A DNA stretch of 64,000 nucleotides. Origin: Brotaphodocola faecis (GTDB lineage: Bacteria > Bacillota > Clostridia > Lachnospirales > Lachnospiraceae). The notes under the pieces are model-generated. The model had not been told where the DNA came from, ran no database searches, and saw nothing but the letters and a program-made list of their open reading frames with translations. The stretch is from contig NZ_JBBMFJ010000009.1 of assembly GCF_040096075.1 (NCBI RefSeq), forward strand, positions 1-64,000, written 5' to 3'. A program made the translations under genes and the position numbers. Shown here piece by piece: positions 49,170-57,564 of this stretch. Every line of letters begins with the position of its first letter. The first letter of the stretch is position 1.

Positions 49170-50282
49170 ATGTACACTTACGCCTGGTATCACTGGCTTA
49201 CTTTCTTCTATATTTACTGTTTCTGCGGCTGGATCTTTGAATCCACCTATGTTTCCTTAAAACAGCACCATTTTGTCAATCGTGGTTTTCTGCGGCTCCC
49301 CATGCTGCCCCTTTATGGCACCGGCGCAGTCATGATGCTGTGGGTATCCCTGCCAGTCAAAGACAATCTGTTTCTCGTTTACTGCTCCGGCGTGGTGGCT
49401 GCCACCCTGCTGGAATATGTGACCGGCTACGTGATGGAACGGCTGTTCAAGGTCCGCTACTGGGATTACAGCAATCAGAGGTTTAACCTCCACGGTTACA
49501 TCTGCCTGACCTCCTCCATTGCCTGGGGATTTTTAACCATCTTTATGACGGAAGTCATCCACAAACCCATCGAACGTTTTGTGCTGAACCTGCCGCCGGC
49601 ACTGGAATGGTGCCTGCTGGGCGTAATCAGCGGATGCTTTGTCATGGATACCATCCAGTCCACGAAGGAAGCGCTCAACCTGGCCAAGGCCCTGGAGAAT
49701 GTTGCAAAGCTGCGGGCCGAGCTGGAAGATATGCAGGTGCAGCTTGCACTCTTAAAAGCTGAGACCGCGCAGAATATTGAAACCGCTAAGGCAGAGCTGC
49801 GTGAAACCGTGGCTGAGAGTGTCGAAGCACACAAAGAAATGGTGGCTGCCCGCAAAGAAGCACTGGAAGATGCCGTTGCCGCCGGAAAAGAAAAACTGGC
49901 CGAGACGGCTGCGATTCAAAAGGATCGTCTCGCGGAAACCGCTGCGGCTCACAGGGAAATGCTGGCTACTGCGGCTGAGATTCACAAAGAAGCAATTGAG
50001 GCACGGAAGGAGGAACTGGTCGAGGCTGTGGAAGCCCACAGAGAAACTGTGGCTGCCCGCAGGGAGGAACTGGCCGAAACTGCCGCTGCACACAAAGCTG
50101 CCCTGGCTGCACGCATCAGCACACTGAACGCAAAGATGAACGAAACCACCCGTCTCTTAAACAGCAAAAAAACCGCGATTCGCCCATCCATCCTGCGCCG
50201 CAACCCAACCGCAGTGTCCAGACGCTTTGCCGATGCCTGGAAAGAGCTTTACAATGAATGGGAGAAACAGAAGCATGCGTAA
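49170..50282 (+). CDS. CmpB-family membrane protein with coiled-coil tail
   Basis: 370 aa. Residues ~1-165 are the putative-ABC-permease CmpB family (YIYCFCGWIFESTYVSLKQHHFVNRGFL, PLYGTGAV, EYVTGYVMERLFKVRYWDYSNQRFNLHGYICL), with five or so membrane spans. Residues ~170-330 are a long, charged, Ala/Glu/Lys/Arg-rich helix built of loose repeats such as ETAAAHR, EAHKEMVAARKE and EELAETAAAHK, predicted to form a coiled coil in the cytoplasm; a basic end follows. CmpB proteins are widespread in Clostridia and of unknown function. Start at the ATG (49170) nine bases after AGAGG rather than the TTG two codons earlier. Confidence 0.8.
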   Translation: MYTYAWYHWLTFFYIYCFCGWIFESTYVSLKQHHFVNRGFLRLPMLPLYGTGAVMMLWVSLPVKDNLFLVYCSGVVAATLLEYVTGYVMERLFKVRYWDYSNQRFNLHGYICLTSSIAWGFLTIFMTEVIHKPIERFVLNLPPALEWCLLGVISGCFVMDTIQSTKEALNLAKALENVAKLRAELEDMQVQLALLKAETAQNIETAKAELRETVAESVEAHKEMVAARKEALEDAVAAGKEKLAETAAIQKDRLAETAAAHREMLATAAEIHKEAIEARKEELVEAVEAHRETVAARREELAETAAAHKAALAARISTLNAKMNETTRLLNSKKTAIRPSILRRNPTAVSRRFADAWKELYNEWEKQKHA

Positions 50283-50333
50283 CAGGACAAGGTACCGGCT
50301 GCCCGGCCTGCATGTCATATCGGAGGCATTTTT

Positions 50334-51281
50334 ATGGATTTAAAACAAATTGAATACATCGTAAAAATTGATGATGAGCACAGCATTACCCGCGCGGCGG
50401 AGAAGCTGTTCGTGACCCAGTCTGCCTTAAACCAGCAGCTTTTGCGGCTGGAAAAGGAGCTGGGTGCGCCACTCTTCCACCGCAGCAAGGTAGATATGCG
50501 CCCCACCGAAATTGGTCAGGTCTATTTAGACAACGCAAGGGAGATCCTGCGGATCAAGCAGCGTACCTACAATCTGATCAACGACATGACCGATGCAAAA
50601 AAAGGCCGCCTCTCCATCGGCTTTACGCCTGGGCGCGGCAGTGAAATGTTTACCCATGTCTACCCGGCCTTTCACCAGTCCTACCCGAATGTTGTCGTGG
50701 AACCCCATGAACTGAGCGTACACCGCCAGCAGCAGATGATATCCCAGGGTAATCTGGATATTGGTTTTCAGACACTTTCCGAACGCCAGAGAACCGACAG
50801 TGAGTACATAAAGCTTGGTGAGGAGGAGATTTTTCTCCTGGTGCCCAGCATTCATCCGGCTGTGGAACAGCTGACGGCCGCACAAACAGTTGCACCAGGT
50901 CCACATCACGCCACCAATCAGCAGTCAGCCGTGCCATATCCCATTGCCAACCTGGCCCTGTTTCAGTACGAGCCGTTTGTCCTGATGTACAAGGAATCCA
51001 CGATCCGGGCCATCACCGATGAGATTTTCCGCAAGTCCGGCTTCACCCCAAACGTGCTGTTTGAAACTGCCAGCAACAACACGGTATTATCCATGATTGA
51101 GGCAAACCTCTGCTGCGGCGTGGTTCCAGAATACTATGTGCGCAGACTGCCAGAAGGGATCAGCTGTTTCGCGTTTGCTTCCCATCCGTCCTGGGATATT
51201 GTGGCCAACTACCGCAAGAACGGATACTTAAGTGAAGCAGCAAAATACTTCATCGAACTGGTCCGTGAATTCTGGACATAA
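50334..51281 (+). CDS. LysR-family transcriptional regulator
   Basis: 315 aa. Helix-turn-helix at residues ~3-60 (QIEYIVKIDDEHSITRAAEKLFVTQSALNQQLLRLEKELGAPLF) and a two-lobed effector domain from ~90. Between lobe segments a 25-residue Ala/Pro/His-rich stretch (TAAQTVAPGPHHATNQQSAV) is longer than the usual loop. GGAGG precedes the ATG. It is 51 bases after the CmpB-like gene and on the same strand, so it may be in the same transcript; the target is unknown. Confidence 0.88.
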   Translation: MDLKQIEYIVKIDDEHSITRAAEKLFVTQSALNQQLLRLEKELGAPLFHRSKVDMRPTEIGQVYLDNAREILRIKQRTYNLINDMTDAKKGRLSIGFTPGRGSEMFTHVYPAFHQSYPNVVVEPHELSVHRQQQMISQGNLDIGFQTLSERQRTDSEYIKLGEEEIFLLVPSIHPAVEQLTAAQTVAPGPHHATNQQSAVPYPIANLALFQYEPFVLMYKESTIRAITDEIFRKSGFTPNVLFETASNNTVLSMIEANLCCGVVPEYYVRRLPEGISCFAFASHPSWDIVANYRKNGYLSEAAKYFIELVREFWT

Positions 51282-51295
51282 TAAAATATTTCAAC

Positions 51296-51346
51296 AAAAA
51301 TGGTTCTGGAAAACCACCACATCCGGCGTCTTCCAGAACCATTTTT
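51296..51346. terminator. Bidirectional terminator lysR / proS
   Basis: Perfect 16-bp stem AAAAATGGTTCTGGAA / TTCCAGAACCATTTTT with a 19-base loop, between two convergent genes; T runs on both strands. Confidence 0.92.
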
Positions 51347-51365
51347 CTATTGCAATATCAAATTT

Positions 51366-52799
51366 TTAGTATGCTCTGCCCCAGTAAACCATCTTCTTAG
51401 CCGGTTTTCCACAGCATACGCACTTGTCGGACAGGTGCTCCTGTGCGAACGGCATGCAGCGGGAGGTTGCAGCGGTGTCTTCTTTGATCTTGTCCTCGCA
51501 GGCCTGATCGCCGCACCACATAGCTTTTACAAAACCAGGTTTCTCATTGATGGTCTTTACAAACTCATCGTAAGTGGTTGCAACGTAGGTGTGGGAATCG
51601 CGGTGTGCTCTTGCGCGCTCCAGCATATCATTCTGGATGGTGTCTAAGAGCTCGCCTGCCTTTGCCTCAATCTCGTCTAAGGAAACCGTGATCTTCTCGT
51701 GGGTATCACGGCGAACCAGAACAGCCTCGTTGTTTTCGATATCTCTCGGTCCGATCTCCACACGTACCGGAATTCCACGCATCTCAGACTCACTGAACTT
51801 CCAGCCCGGGCTCTTGTCGGAATCGTCTACCTTTACCCTGAAGTTGGAAAGAACATCTCTTAATTCAAATGCTTTGTCCAGAACGCCCTCCTTCTGCTGC
51901 TGGATCGGAACGATCACAACCTGAGTCGGAGCAATTCTCGGCGGCAGTACCAGGCCGTTGTTGTCACCGTGTACCATGATGATAGCGCCGATCATACGGG
52001 TTGTCATGCCCCAGGAAGTCTGGTGCACATACTGCAGGGTGTTGTCTTTTGCTGCGTACTGAATGCCGAATGCCTTTGCGAATCCGTCACCGAAGTTATG
52101 GCTGGTACCGGACTGTAGGGCTTTTCCGTCGTGCATCAGGGACTCAATGGTGTAGGTAGCCTCTGCACCTGCAAATTTCTCTTTATCGGTCTTCTGGCCG
52201 CGGATCACCGGAATAGCCAGAACCTGCTCACAGAAATCTGCGTACAGATTCAGCATCTGGATGGTTCTTGCCTCAGCCTCCTCTGCGGTTGCGTGAGCGG
52301 TGTGTCCCTCCTGCCATAAGAACTCTCTGGAACGCAGGAACGGACGGGTGGTCTTCTCCCATCTTACTACGGAACACCACTGGTTATATACCTTCGGCAG
52401 ATCACGGTAAGAGTGAATATCCTTTGCATAGAAGTCACAGAACAAAGTCTCAGAAGTCGGACGTACGCACAGGCGCTCCTGCAGCGGCTCCAGACCACCG
52501 TGGGTTACCCATGCAACCTCCGGCGCAAAACCTTCTACGTGATCTTTCTCTTTCTCCAGCAGACTCTCCGGAATGAAGATCGGCATGTATACATTCTGTA
52601 CGCCGGTCTCTTTGAAGCGGCGGTCCAGTTCATGCTGAATGTTCTCCCAGATTGCGTAACCAGCCGGTTTGATGACCATGCAGCCCTTTACGCTCGCGTA
52701 GTCACACAGCTCTGCTTTTTTTACCACATCCGTATACCACTGGGCGAAATCCTCGTCCATGGATGTGATGGCTTCTACCATTTTCTTATCCTTTGCCAT
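51366..52799 (-). CDS. proS: Prolyl-tRNA synthetase, short (eukaryote/archaeal-like) type
   Basis: 477 aa class II synthetase charging tRNA-Pro. It begins with EAITSMDEDFAQWYTDVVKKAELCDY and GCMVIKPAGYAIWENIQ, typical of the ProS3 form without the editing insertion; motif 2 is RPFLRSREFLWQEGHTAHAT, and the C-terminal extra domain ends with CVCCGKPAKKMVYWGRAY, a cysteine pair that helps bind zinc. It is expressed from its own promoter through a T-box leader that senses uncharged tRNA-Pro. Confidence 0.97.
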   Translation of the reverse strand: MAKDKKMVEAITSMDEDFAQWYTDVVKKAELCDYASVKGCMVIKPAGYAIWENIQHELDRRFKETGVQNVYMPIFIPESLLEKEKDHVEGFAPEVAWVTHGGLEPLQERLCVRPTSETLFCDFYAKDIHSYRDLPKVYNQWCSVVRWEKTTRPFLRSREFLWQEGHTAHATAEEAEARTIQMLNLYADFCEQVLAIPVIRGQKTDKEKFAGAEATYTIESLMHDGKALQSGTSHNFGDGFAKAFGIQYAAKDNTLQYVHQTSWGMTTRMIGAIIMVHGDNNGLVLPPRIAPTQVVIVPIQQQKEGVLDKAFELRDVLSNFRVKVDDSDKSPGWKFSESEMRGIPVRVEIGPRDIENNEAVLVRRDTHEKITVSLDEIEAKAGELLDTIQNDMLERARAHRDSHTYVATTYDEFVKTINEKPGFVKAMWCGDQACEDKIKEDTAATSRCMPFAQEHLSDKCVCCGKPAKKMVYWGRAY

Positions 52800-52814
52800 G
52801 TTTAATCTCCTTTA

Positions 52815-53079
52815 TTTATAAAAAAAGTCACCCGGTCCTCTGCCATCTCTGACAAGGGACCGAATGACCAGATAAATTCGGCGGTACCACCCTGATTAGC
52901 GCTGCAATACGTGCAGAATCACTCACTCTATGCTCCGTTAACGCCGGAAACTACGCTGCAGTTCGCTGCAGGACTCCAAGGCCGGTTCAGCTTCCAGTGA
53001 CATAAAGGCCTTGCACCTGATGGCCCTCTCTCTGTAATGTAATGTCCGCTTACTAATCCTCTTCACTGTCGTTTTCTAA
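52815..53079 (-). ncRNA. T-box riboswitch of proS
   Basis: The leader holds the T-box core GGGTGGTACCGCC (minus strand, 52880-52892 region) followed by an alternative terminator: stem GTCATTCGGTCC / GGACCGGGTGAC (52827-52868) with a seven-T tail. Upstream, the transcript has a long stem I with AGTAAG and GAAGAGG motifs. Proline is expected from the gene. Candidate proline codons on the 3' side of stem I are CCG in TGAACCGG or CCT in GAGTCCTG; a fold is needed to choose. Confidence 0.92.
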
Positions 53080-53085
53080 TGCTTG

Positions 53086-53114
53086 ATTTTAAGCCATTTT
53101 GCCCGCTTTGTCAA
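53086..53114 (-). promoter_or_regulatory. proS promoter
   Basis: Minus strand TTGACA (53109-53114), 17 bases, TAAAAT (53086-53091). Confidence 0.85.
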
Positions 53115-53218
53115 GGGAAGGCGCACTGTCCTCTCCTTTTATTATTATTCAAATAATTTATCTGCTTATTTTTGTGGAAAACAGAAAATTTCTGTCAAAA
53201 TTTCATTCATTTTTTAAC

Positions 53219-53247
53219 TTGACATTTTATTTTTGTCTGCCTATAAT
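53219..53247 (+). promoter_or_regulatory. Promoter of amino-acid ABC transporter operon
   Basis: Perfect consensus TTGACA (53219-53224), 17 bases, TATAAT (53242-53247). It gives a leader of about 165 bases before the first gene. Confidence 0.9.
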
Positions 53248-53321
53248 GCAAACCATAAACTTAAGACCCAAACCGATCACAGCGAATGTGCCGCCGCGCA
53301 TTCCGGATCAATAAAACAGGC

Positions 53322-53357
53322 AAAGGCGCTTGGAGATCTGATTCTCTGAGCGCCTTT
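53322..53357 (+). promoter_or_regulatory. Possible attenuator hairpin in transporter leader
   Basis: Stem AAAGGCGCT..GAGA / TCTC..AGCGCCTTT followed by TCGCATCTTATT, about 65 bases before the first gene. The T tract is only four bases, so termination may be partial. No riboswitch family was recognised. Confidence 0.5.
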
Positions 53358-53420
53358 TCGCATCTTATTCAGAAAGGCCAGGAGTGCCGGTTGTTCCAGC
53401 AGTTCTGGAAGGTGAATGAC

Positions 53421-54152
53421 ATGGCTGACATGGTAAAAGTCGAACATCTGAAAAAAAATTTCGGGGACCTTGAGGTCCTGAAAGATATCAATCTGACGGT
53501 AAAGGAAGGCGAAAAGCTGGTCATCATCGGCCCGTCCGGTTCCGGTAAATCCACCTTTATCCGGTGCATCAACCATCTGGAGGATCCGACCTCGGGTACC
53601 ATCTCCATCGCCGGAACCCCTGTTACCAAAAAGAACTACCTGGACATGGCCAAGAAATATTCTTCCATGGTCTTCCAGCAGTTTAACCTTTATCCGCACC
53701 TGACGGTACTGGAAAACCTGACACTCGCTCCCATCAAGCTGCAGCACGTTCCAAAGGAAGAAGCCAAAGCCACTGCGTTAAAATGTCTGGACCGGGTTGG
53801 ATTAAAGGCCAAGGCCGGCAATTATCCGGTACAGCTCTCCGGCGGGCAGCAGCAGCGTGTAGCCATTGCCAGAGCACTCTGCACGAATCAGCCGTTGATT
53901 CTTTTTGATGAACCTACCTCAGCACTGGATCCGGAAATGGTCCAGGAGGTTTTAAATGTTATGGTCGAGCTGGCCAAGGAAAATATCACCATGATCTGTG
54001 TCACTCATGAAATGGGATTTGCCAGACAGGTCGCTGACCGGGTGATCTTCATGGACGGTGGATATATTGTTGAGGAAGGGACACCGGAGCATTTCTTCAC
54101 CGCCCCGGAGCATGAGCGCACCAAAGCGTTCTTAAGCAAGATTTTACATTAA
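53421..54152 (+). CDS. Polar amino-acid ABC transporter ATPase
   Basis: 243 aa GlnQ-type ATPase. Walker A GPSGSGKSTFIRC, Q-loop VFQQFNLYPHLTVLENL, signature LSGGQQQRVAIARAL, Walker B LILFDEPTSALDPEMV and switch His in VTHEMGFARQ are all present. Start assigned at MADMVKVEHL (53421) after AAGGTG; the longer frame runs through the leader hairpin. It drives the permease pair encoded downstream. Confidence 0.95.
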   Translation: MADMVKVEHLKKNFGDLEVLKDINLTVKEGEKLVIIGPSGSGKSTFIRCINHLEDPTSGTISIAGTPVTKKNYLDMAKKYSSMVFQQFNLYPHLTVLENLTLAPIKLQHVPKEEAKATALKCLDRVGLKAKAGNYPVQLSGGQQQRVAIARALCTNQPLILFDEPTSALDPEMVQEVLNVMVELAKENITMICVTHEMGFARQVADRVIFMDGGYIVEEGTPEHFFTAPEHERTKAFLSKILH

Positions 54153-54176
54153 TTTTTCTATGAGGAGGAAACAATT

Positions 54177-55094
54177 ATGAAAAAGAGCATGAAAAAAGTA
54201 ACTGCCATGACCATGGCCGCTATGATGGCCGCACTGTTAGGCGGATGTGGTTCCTCATCCTCTGAGACCACCGCTGCTGCCACTACCGCAAAAGCAGAGG
54301 AAACCACTGCCGCAGCTTCCGAAGCTGGTTCCACAGAGGCTGCTGCTTCTGGCGATGTCAGCGCAGACGTACAGAAAATTGTTGACCGCGGCGTTTTAAA
54401 AGTAGGATGCAAATCCGATGTTCCGAACTTCTCCCTGCAGAACACCGCAACCGGTGAATACGAAGGCTTTGAAGATGATCTGGCGTACAACATTGCCGGT
54501 GAAATCTTCGGATGCACTCCGGAGGAAGCCAAAGACAAGAAACTGGTTGAGTTCCAGGGCGTTACCGCCAAGACCAGAGGACCGCTTCTGGAGAACGGCG
54601 AGATTGACCTGGTTATCGCAACCTTTACCATTACCGATGAGAGAAAAGAAACCTACAACTTCTCCACTCCGTACTACACCGACGCCGTTGGCCTTCTGGT
54701 AAACAACGATTCCGGCATCGAGTCCATTGAAGATCTGGACGGCAAGATCATCGGCGTAGCCCAGTCCTCCACCACCAAGGATGGCTTCAAAGCCTATGTG
54801 GAGGAAAAAGCCCTCAACGTAAATCCGGAGTTCCAGGAATTTGACGGTTACCCGGCACTGGCTCAGGCCCTGGCTACCAAGCAGATTGACTGCTTCTCTG
54901 TAGACCGCGCGATCCTTTCCGGTTATGTAAATGATTCCAACCATATTCTGGATGACCGCTTCAGTGAGCAGGAATACGGTGTTGCATCCGCAAAAGAGAA
55001 CACCGGTCTTGCTGAACTGGTAGACAAGAAAGTAACTTCCATGCTTTCCGACGGTTCCATGAAAGCACTGCAGGATCAGTGGAACTTACAGTAA
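54177..55094 (+). CDS. Amino-acid-binding lipoprotein (GlnH/HisJ family)
   Basis: 305 aa family 3 binding protein. Lipobox LLGGC (lipid Cys-24) is followed by a Thr/Ala/Glu-rich tether, then VDRGVLKVGCKSDVPNFSLQN, YEGFEDDLAYNIAGEIF, DLVIATFTITDERKETYNFSTPYY and DLDGKIIGVAQSSTTKDG. The pattern fits binders of glutamine, aspartate/glutamate or other polar amino acids; ligand not determinable. AGGAGG precedes the ATG. A hairpin follows the gene, which should raise its share of the mRNA over the permeases. Confidence 0.94.
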   Translation: MKKSMKKVTAMTMAAMMAALLGGCGSSSSETTAAATTAKAEETTAAASEAGSTEAAASGDVSADVQKIVDRGVLKVGCKSDVPNFSLQNTATGEYEGFEDDLAYNIAGEIFGCTPEEAKDKKLVEFQGVTAKTRGPLLENGEIDLVIATFTITDERKETYNFSTPYYTDAVGLLVNNDSGIESIEDLDGKIIGVAQSSTTKDGFKAYVEEKALNVNPEFQEFDGYPALAQALATKQIDCFSVDRAILSGYVNDSNHILDDRFSEQEYGVASAKENTGLAELVDKKVTSMLSDGSMKALQDQWNLQ

Positions 55095-55115
55095 AATAAT
55101 CCGGAAAATGATATC

Positions 55116-55140
55116 GAGAACGCGTCACTGGCGCGTTCTC
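55116..55140 (+). terminator. Intra-operon hairpin after binding-protein gene
   Basis: Perfect 9-bp stem GAGAACGCG / CGCGTTCTC with a 7-base loop, then TGATTTTATC. It lies in the 88-base gap before the permease; a weak terminator or mRNA-stabilising structure. Confidence 0.7.
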
Positions 55141-55182
55141 TGATTTTATCAAACTATGAAACAGTAAAGGATGATGGGTATT

Positions 55183-55911
55183 ATGATCAAAGGTCTTTTA
55201 GAAGGAAAACGATGGGCCGCCCTTTTGAAGGCGCTCCCTGAATATTATGTGCCGGGATTTATCATGACTCTGAAGATTTCCATCGTCGGCCTTCTGGTCG
55301 CCTTGGTCCTGGGAATTGTGTTCGGTACATTTTCTACAATGAAATTCAAACCCGCAAAAATTCTTGCCCGCATTTACGTGGAATTTTTGCAGAACACACC
55401 ACTGGCACTGCAGATCCTGTTTTACTACTCGGTGCTTCCACTCCTCTTTTCCAATTCCGGCTTCCGTATCCCCAAGTTTGTTCTTGGCGTTATCGGAGTC
55501 GGCGTATACCACGGAGCTTACATAGCAGAGGTGATCCGTACCGGTATCGAGGCTGTACCAAAAGGGCAGTCCGAGGCCGCAGCTTCCCAGGGTTTTTCGT
55601 ATCTGGAGACCATGTACTATATCATTCTTCCCCAGACGATCCGCATCATCATGCCGCCTCTGGCAAATCAGGCACTGAATCTGGTGAAGAACACTTCTAT
55701 CCTGGCCATGGTAGCCGGAATGGACCTGATGTACTACACCGATTCCTGGGGTGCTGACCGCGGATACTTTGCCCAGGCCTATTTCACCAGCGCGCTGCTG
55801 TATTTTATCATCTGCTTCCCGCTGGCCCGCCTTGGACGTTATCTGGAGATTCGCTCTATGCGTCTTCCGGCACCGAAAAAAATCGTGATTGAGGAGGAAG
55901 GCTTATGTTAG
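55183..55911 (+). CDS. Amino-acid ABC transporter permease 1
   Basis: 242 aa HisM/GlnP-family permease with about five membrane spans. FLQNTPLALQILFYYSVLPLLF and the EAA-type loop GIEAVPKGQSEAAASQGFSYLETMYYIILPQTIR are diagnostic. The ATG at 55183 has AAAGG about 12 bases upstream; in-frame ATGs at 55171 and 55174 are possible but too close to it. The end overlaps the second permease by seven bases. Confidence 0.93.
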   Translation: MIKGLLEGKRWAALLKALPEYYVPGFIMTLKISIVGLLVALVLGIVFGTFSTMKFKPAKILARIYVEFLQNTPLALQILFYYSVLPLLFSNSGFRIPKFVLGVIGVGVYHGAYIAEVIRTGIEAVPKGQSEAAASQGFSYLETMYYIILPQTIRIIMPPLANQALNLVKNTSILAMVAGMDLMYYTDSWGADRGYFAQAYFTSALLYFIICFPLARLGRYLEIRSMRLPAPKKIVIEEEGLC

Positions 55912-56567
55912 CATTGTTTGATCAGATTTTTACCTTTGCCAATGTCACCTTCATGCTAAAGGGCCTGGCCATGTCCGTAGCCATCGCAGTGCTGGCCACC
56001 ATCATCAGCATGTTCTTCGGCACGATCCTGGCCCTGATCCGCACCTACGCGAACGGACCATTCCAGTGGGCTTCCGCCCTGGTTGCTGTATACACGGAGT
56101 TTTTCCGCTGCACGCCGAATCTGCTGTGGATCCTCTGGATCTATTTCACCATCAAGGGAAATAAAATTGCGGTTTCCGTGTTTGCTATCTCCCTGTTTAC
56201 CTCCGCTGTTATGGCCGAGATCTTCCGCGGCGGCTTAAACTCCATCCCGAAGGGACAGTTTGAGGCAGCCCAGTCCCAGGGCTTTTCCTTCCTGCAGACA
56301 CTGTGGTATATCATCCTTCCGCAGACCTACAAGAAAGTCATCCCGGCACTGCTCAGCCAGGTCATTACCATCATCAAGGATACTTCCTTCTTAAAGATGG
56401 TGGATGTAGCCGAGTTCATGCGCAACTGCGCCATTGTCATGGGCAGCATCTATGATGTCCGCGGCATGATTATGCTGCTGGCCTTCGAAGGCATCTGTTA
56501 CTTTGTAATCTGCTTTGCGCTCAGCTGCGTCGTCAGAGGATACCAGAAAACCATTGTGACCGCTTAA
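55905..56567 (+). CDS. Amino-acid ABC transporter permease 2
   Basis: 220 aa permease partner of the preceding protein: VYTEFFRCTPNLLWILWIYF and the EAA-type loop GGLNSIPKGQFEAAQSQGFSFLQTLWYIILPQTYKKVIPAL. Start lies inside the end of permease 1 with GAGGAAGG upstream. The pair forms a heterodimeric channel. Confidence 0.93.
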   Translation: MLALFDQIFTFANVTFMLKGLAMSVAIAVLATIISMFFGTILALIRTYANGPFQWASALVAVYTEFFRCTPNLLWILWIYFTIKGNKIAVSVFAISLFTSAVMAEIFRGGLNSIPKGQFEAAQSQGFSFLQTLWYIILPQTYKKVIPALLSQVITIIKDTSFLKMVDVAEFMRNCAIVMGSIYDVRGMIMLLAFEGICYFVICFALSCVVRGYQKTIVTA

Positions 56568-56580
56568 GGAGGGAAGATTC

Positions 56581-57174
56581 ATGGATAAATACACCATCAC
56601 CATTACCAGGGAGTTCGGAAGTCTGGGCCGCCCCATTGCCCACGCCCTCTCCCAGAAGCTTGGGGTTGAATATTATGACCGGGATATCGTGGATGAGGTT
56701 GCGAAGCAGTTAAACCTGCCGGTGTCCCAGATCAGCGACGCGGAGGAAACCTCCCACAACCATTTCTTCGCCCACATGTTCCCGCTTGGTACAGACAAAC
56801 AGTACATTCAGGATATGATTTTTGATGTGCAGAAGGATATCATCCTGGATCTGACACGAAAATCCAGCTGCATCATTGTAGGGCGCTGCTCCGATTTTCT
56901 GCTGCAGAATGAACCGAATGTGCTGAACATCTTCATTTACGCTCCTTACAAGGCACGCCTGGAAAACTGCGTGCACACGCTGGAAATGTCTGAGGAAGAT
57001 GCCAAGCGCACCATCATGAAGGTCGATAAGGCCCGAAGCGCCTACCACAAACGCTATGCCGGATACTTCCCGGCTGACCCGATGCACAAGCACCTGATGA
57101 TTGATTCATCTTTGCTTGGCGTAGAAGGGACCGCGGATCTGATTGCGGAGGTAGTACGACGGAAATTCCGGTAA
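56581..57174 (+). CDS. Cytidylate-kinase-like family protein
   Basis: 197 aa P-loop kinase of the Cytidylate_kin2 type: TITITREFGSLGRPIAHALSQKLGVEYYDRDIVDEVAKQ (modified P-loop, GSLGRPIA), SSCIIVGRCSDFLL and NIFIYAPYKARLENC, ending DSSLLGVEGTADLI. Members are common in Clostridia and are not the housekeeping Cmk; substrate unknown. It follows permease 2 by 13 bases with GGAGGG, so it is in the transporter operon, and is closed by a terminator. Confidence 0.85.
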   Translation: MDKYTITITREFGSLGRPIAHALSQKLGVEYYDRDIVDEVAKQLNLPVSQISDAEETSHNHFFAHMFPLGTDKQYIQDMIFDVQKDIILDLTRKSSCIIVGRCSDFLLQNEPNVLNIFIYAPYKARLENCVHTLEMSEEDAKRTIMKVDKARSAYHKRYAGYFPADPMHKHLMIDSSLLGVEGTADLIAEVVRRKFR

Positions 57175-57196
57175 ATAACAAAATTGGAAAGCAACG

Positions 57197-57236
57197 AAAA
57201 TGCCGGGCGGCGTCAAATGGCGCCTTCCGGCATTTT
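57197..57236 (+). terminator. Terminator of amino-acid transporter operon
   Basis: Stem AAAATGCCGG..GGCG / CGCC..CCGGCATTTT after the kinase-like gene; T run on the plus strand, A run allows weak minus use too. Confidence 0.85.
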
Positions 57237-57255
57237 CTGTACACAAATTAAATTT

Positions 57256-57564
57256 TTATATGGCTTCGTACCCCATCCGCAGCGTAATAGCCGCGTCTTC
57301 CGTCACTTCATCGGTGTCAAACCAGGTGTAGTTGCGGACGATTTCGGACAGGTTGCCGCCTTCCGCGTCGTAGACCTGCTGTGGAATGCTCTCGATGAGT
57401 TTTCCCAGGTTGTCTCCTGCTTTCACCTGTGGCATGGGCTGGCCTGCTTTTTTGTAGAGCATGCCAATGGCACAGGTAGCTTCACAGGTATTGATCAGCC
57501 TGGACGGCGGCGTGAACAGGGTTGATTTCAGTTTTACGGACTGAACTGTCAGTTCATAGACCAT
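57256..57564 (-). CDS. Small hypothetical partner of molybdoenzyme
   Basis: 102 aa with no recognised family. It reads VYELTVQSVKLKSTLFTPPSRLINTCEATCAIGMLYKKAG and later SLIESIP-like LGKLIESIPQQVYDAEGG. Two cysteines lie near residues 27 and 31. It overlaps the end of the oxidoreductase gene by 11 bases, so it is translationally coupled and likely works with it, perhaps as chaperone or small subunit. It is not a ferredoxin-type subunit (too few Cys) nor a typical NarJ/DmsD chaperone (too short). Confidence 0.65.
   Translation of the reverse strand: MVYELTVQSVKLKSTLFTPPSRLINTCEATCAIGMLYKKAGQPMPQVKAGDNLGKLIESIPQQVYDAEGGNLSEIVRNYTWFDTDEVTEDAAITLRMGYEAI

Noticed and set aside
53248..53420. Riboswitch in the transporter leader
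   Set aside because: The leader is too short for a lysine riboswitch and shows no known aptamer core; only a terminator-like hairpin can be supported.
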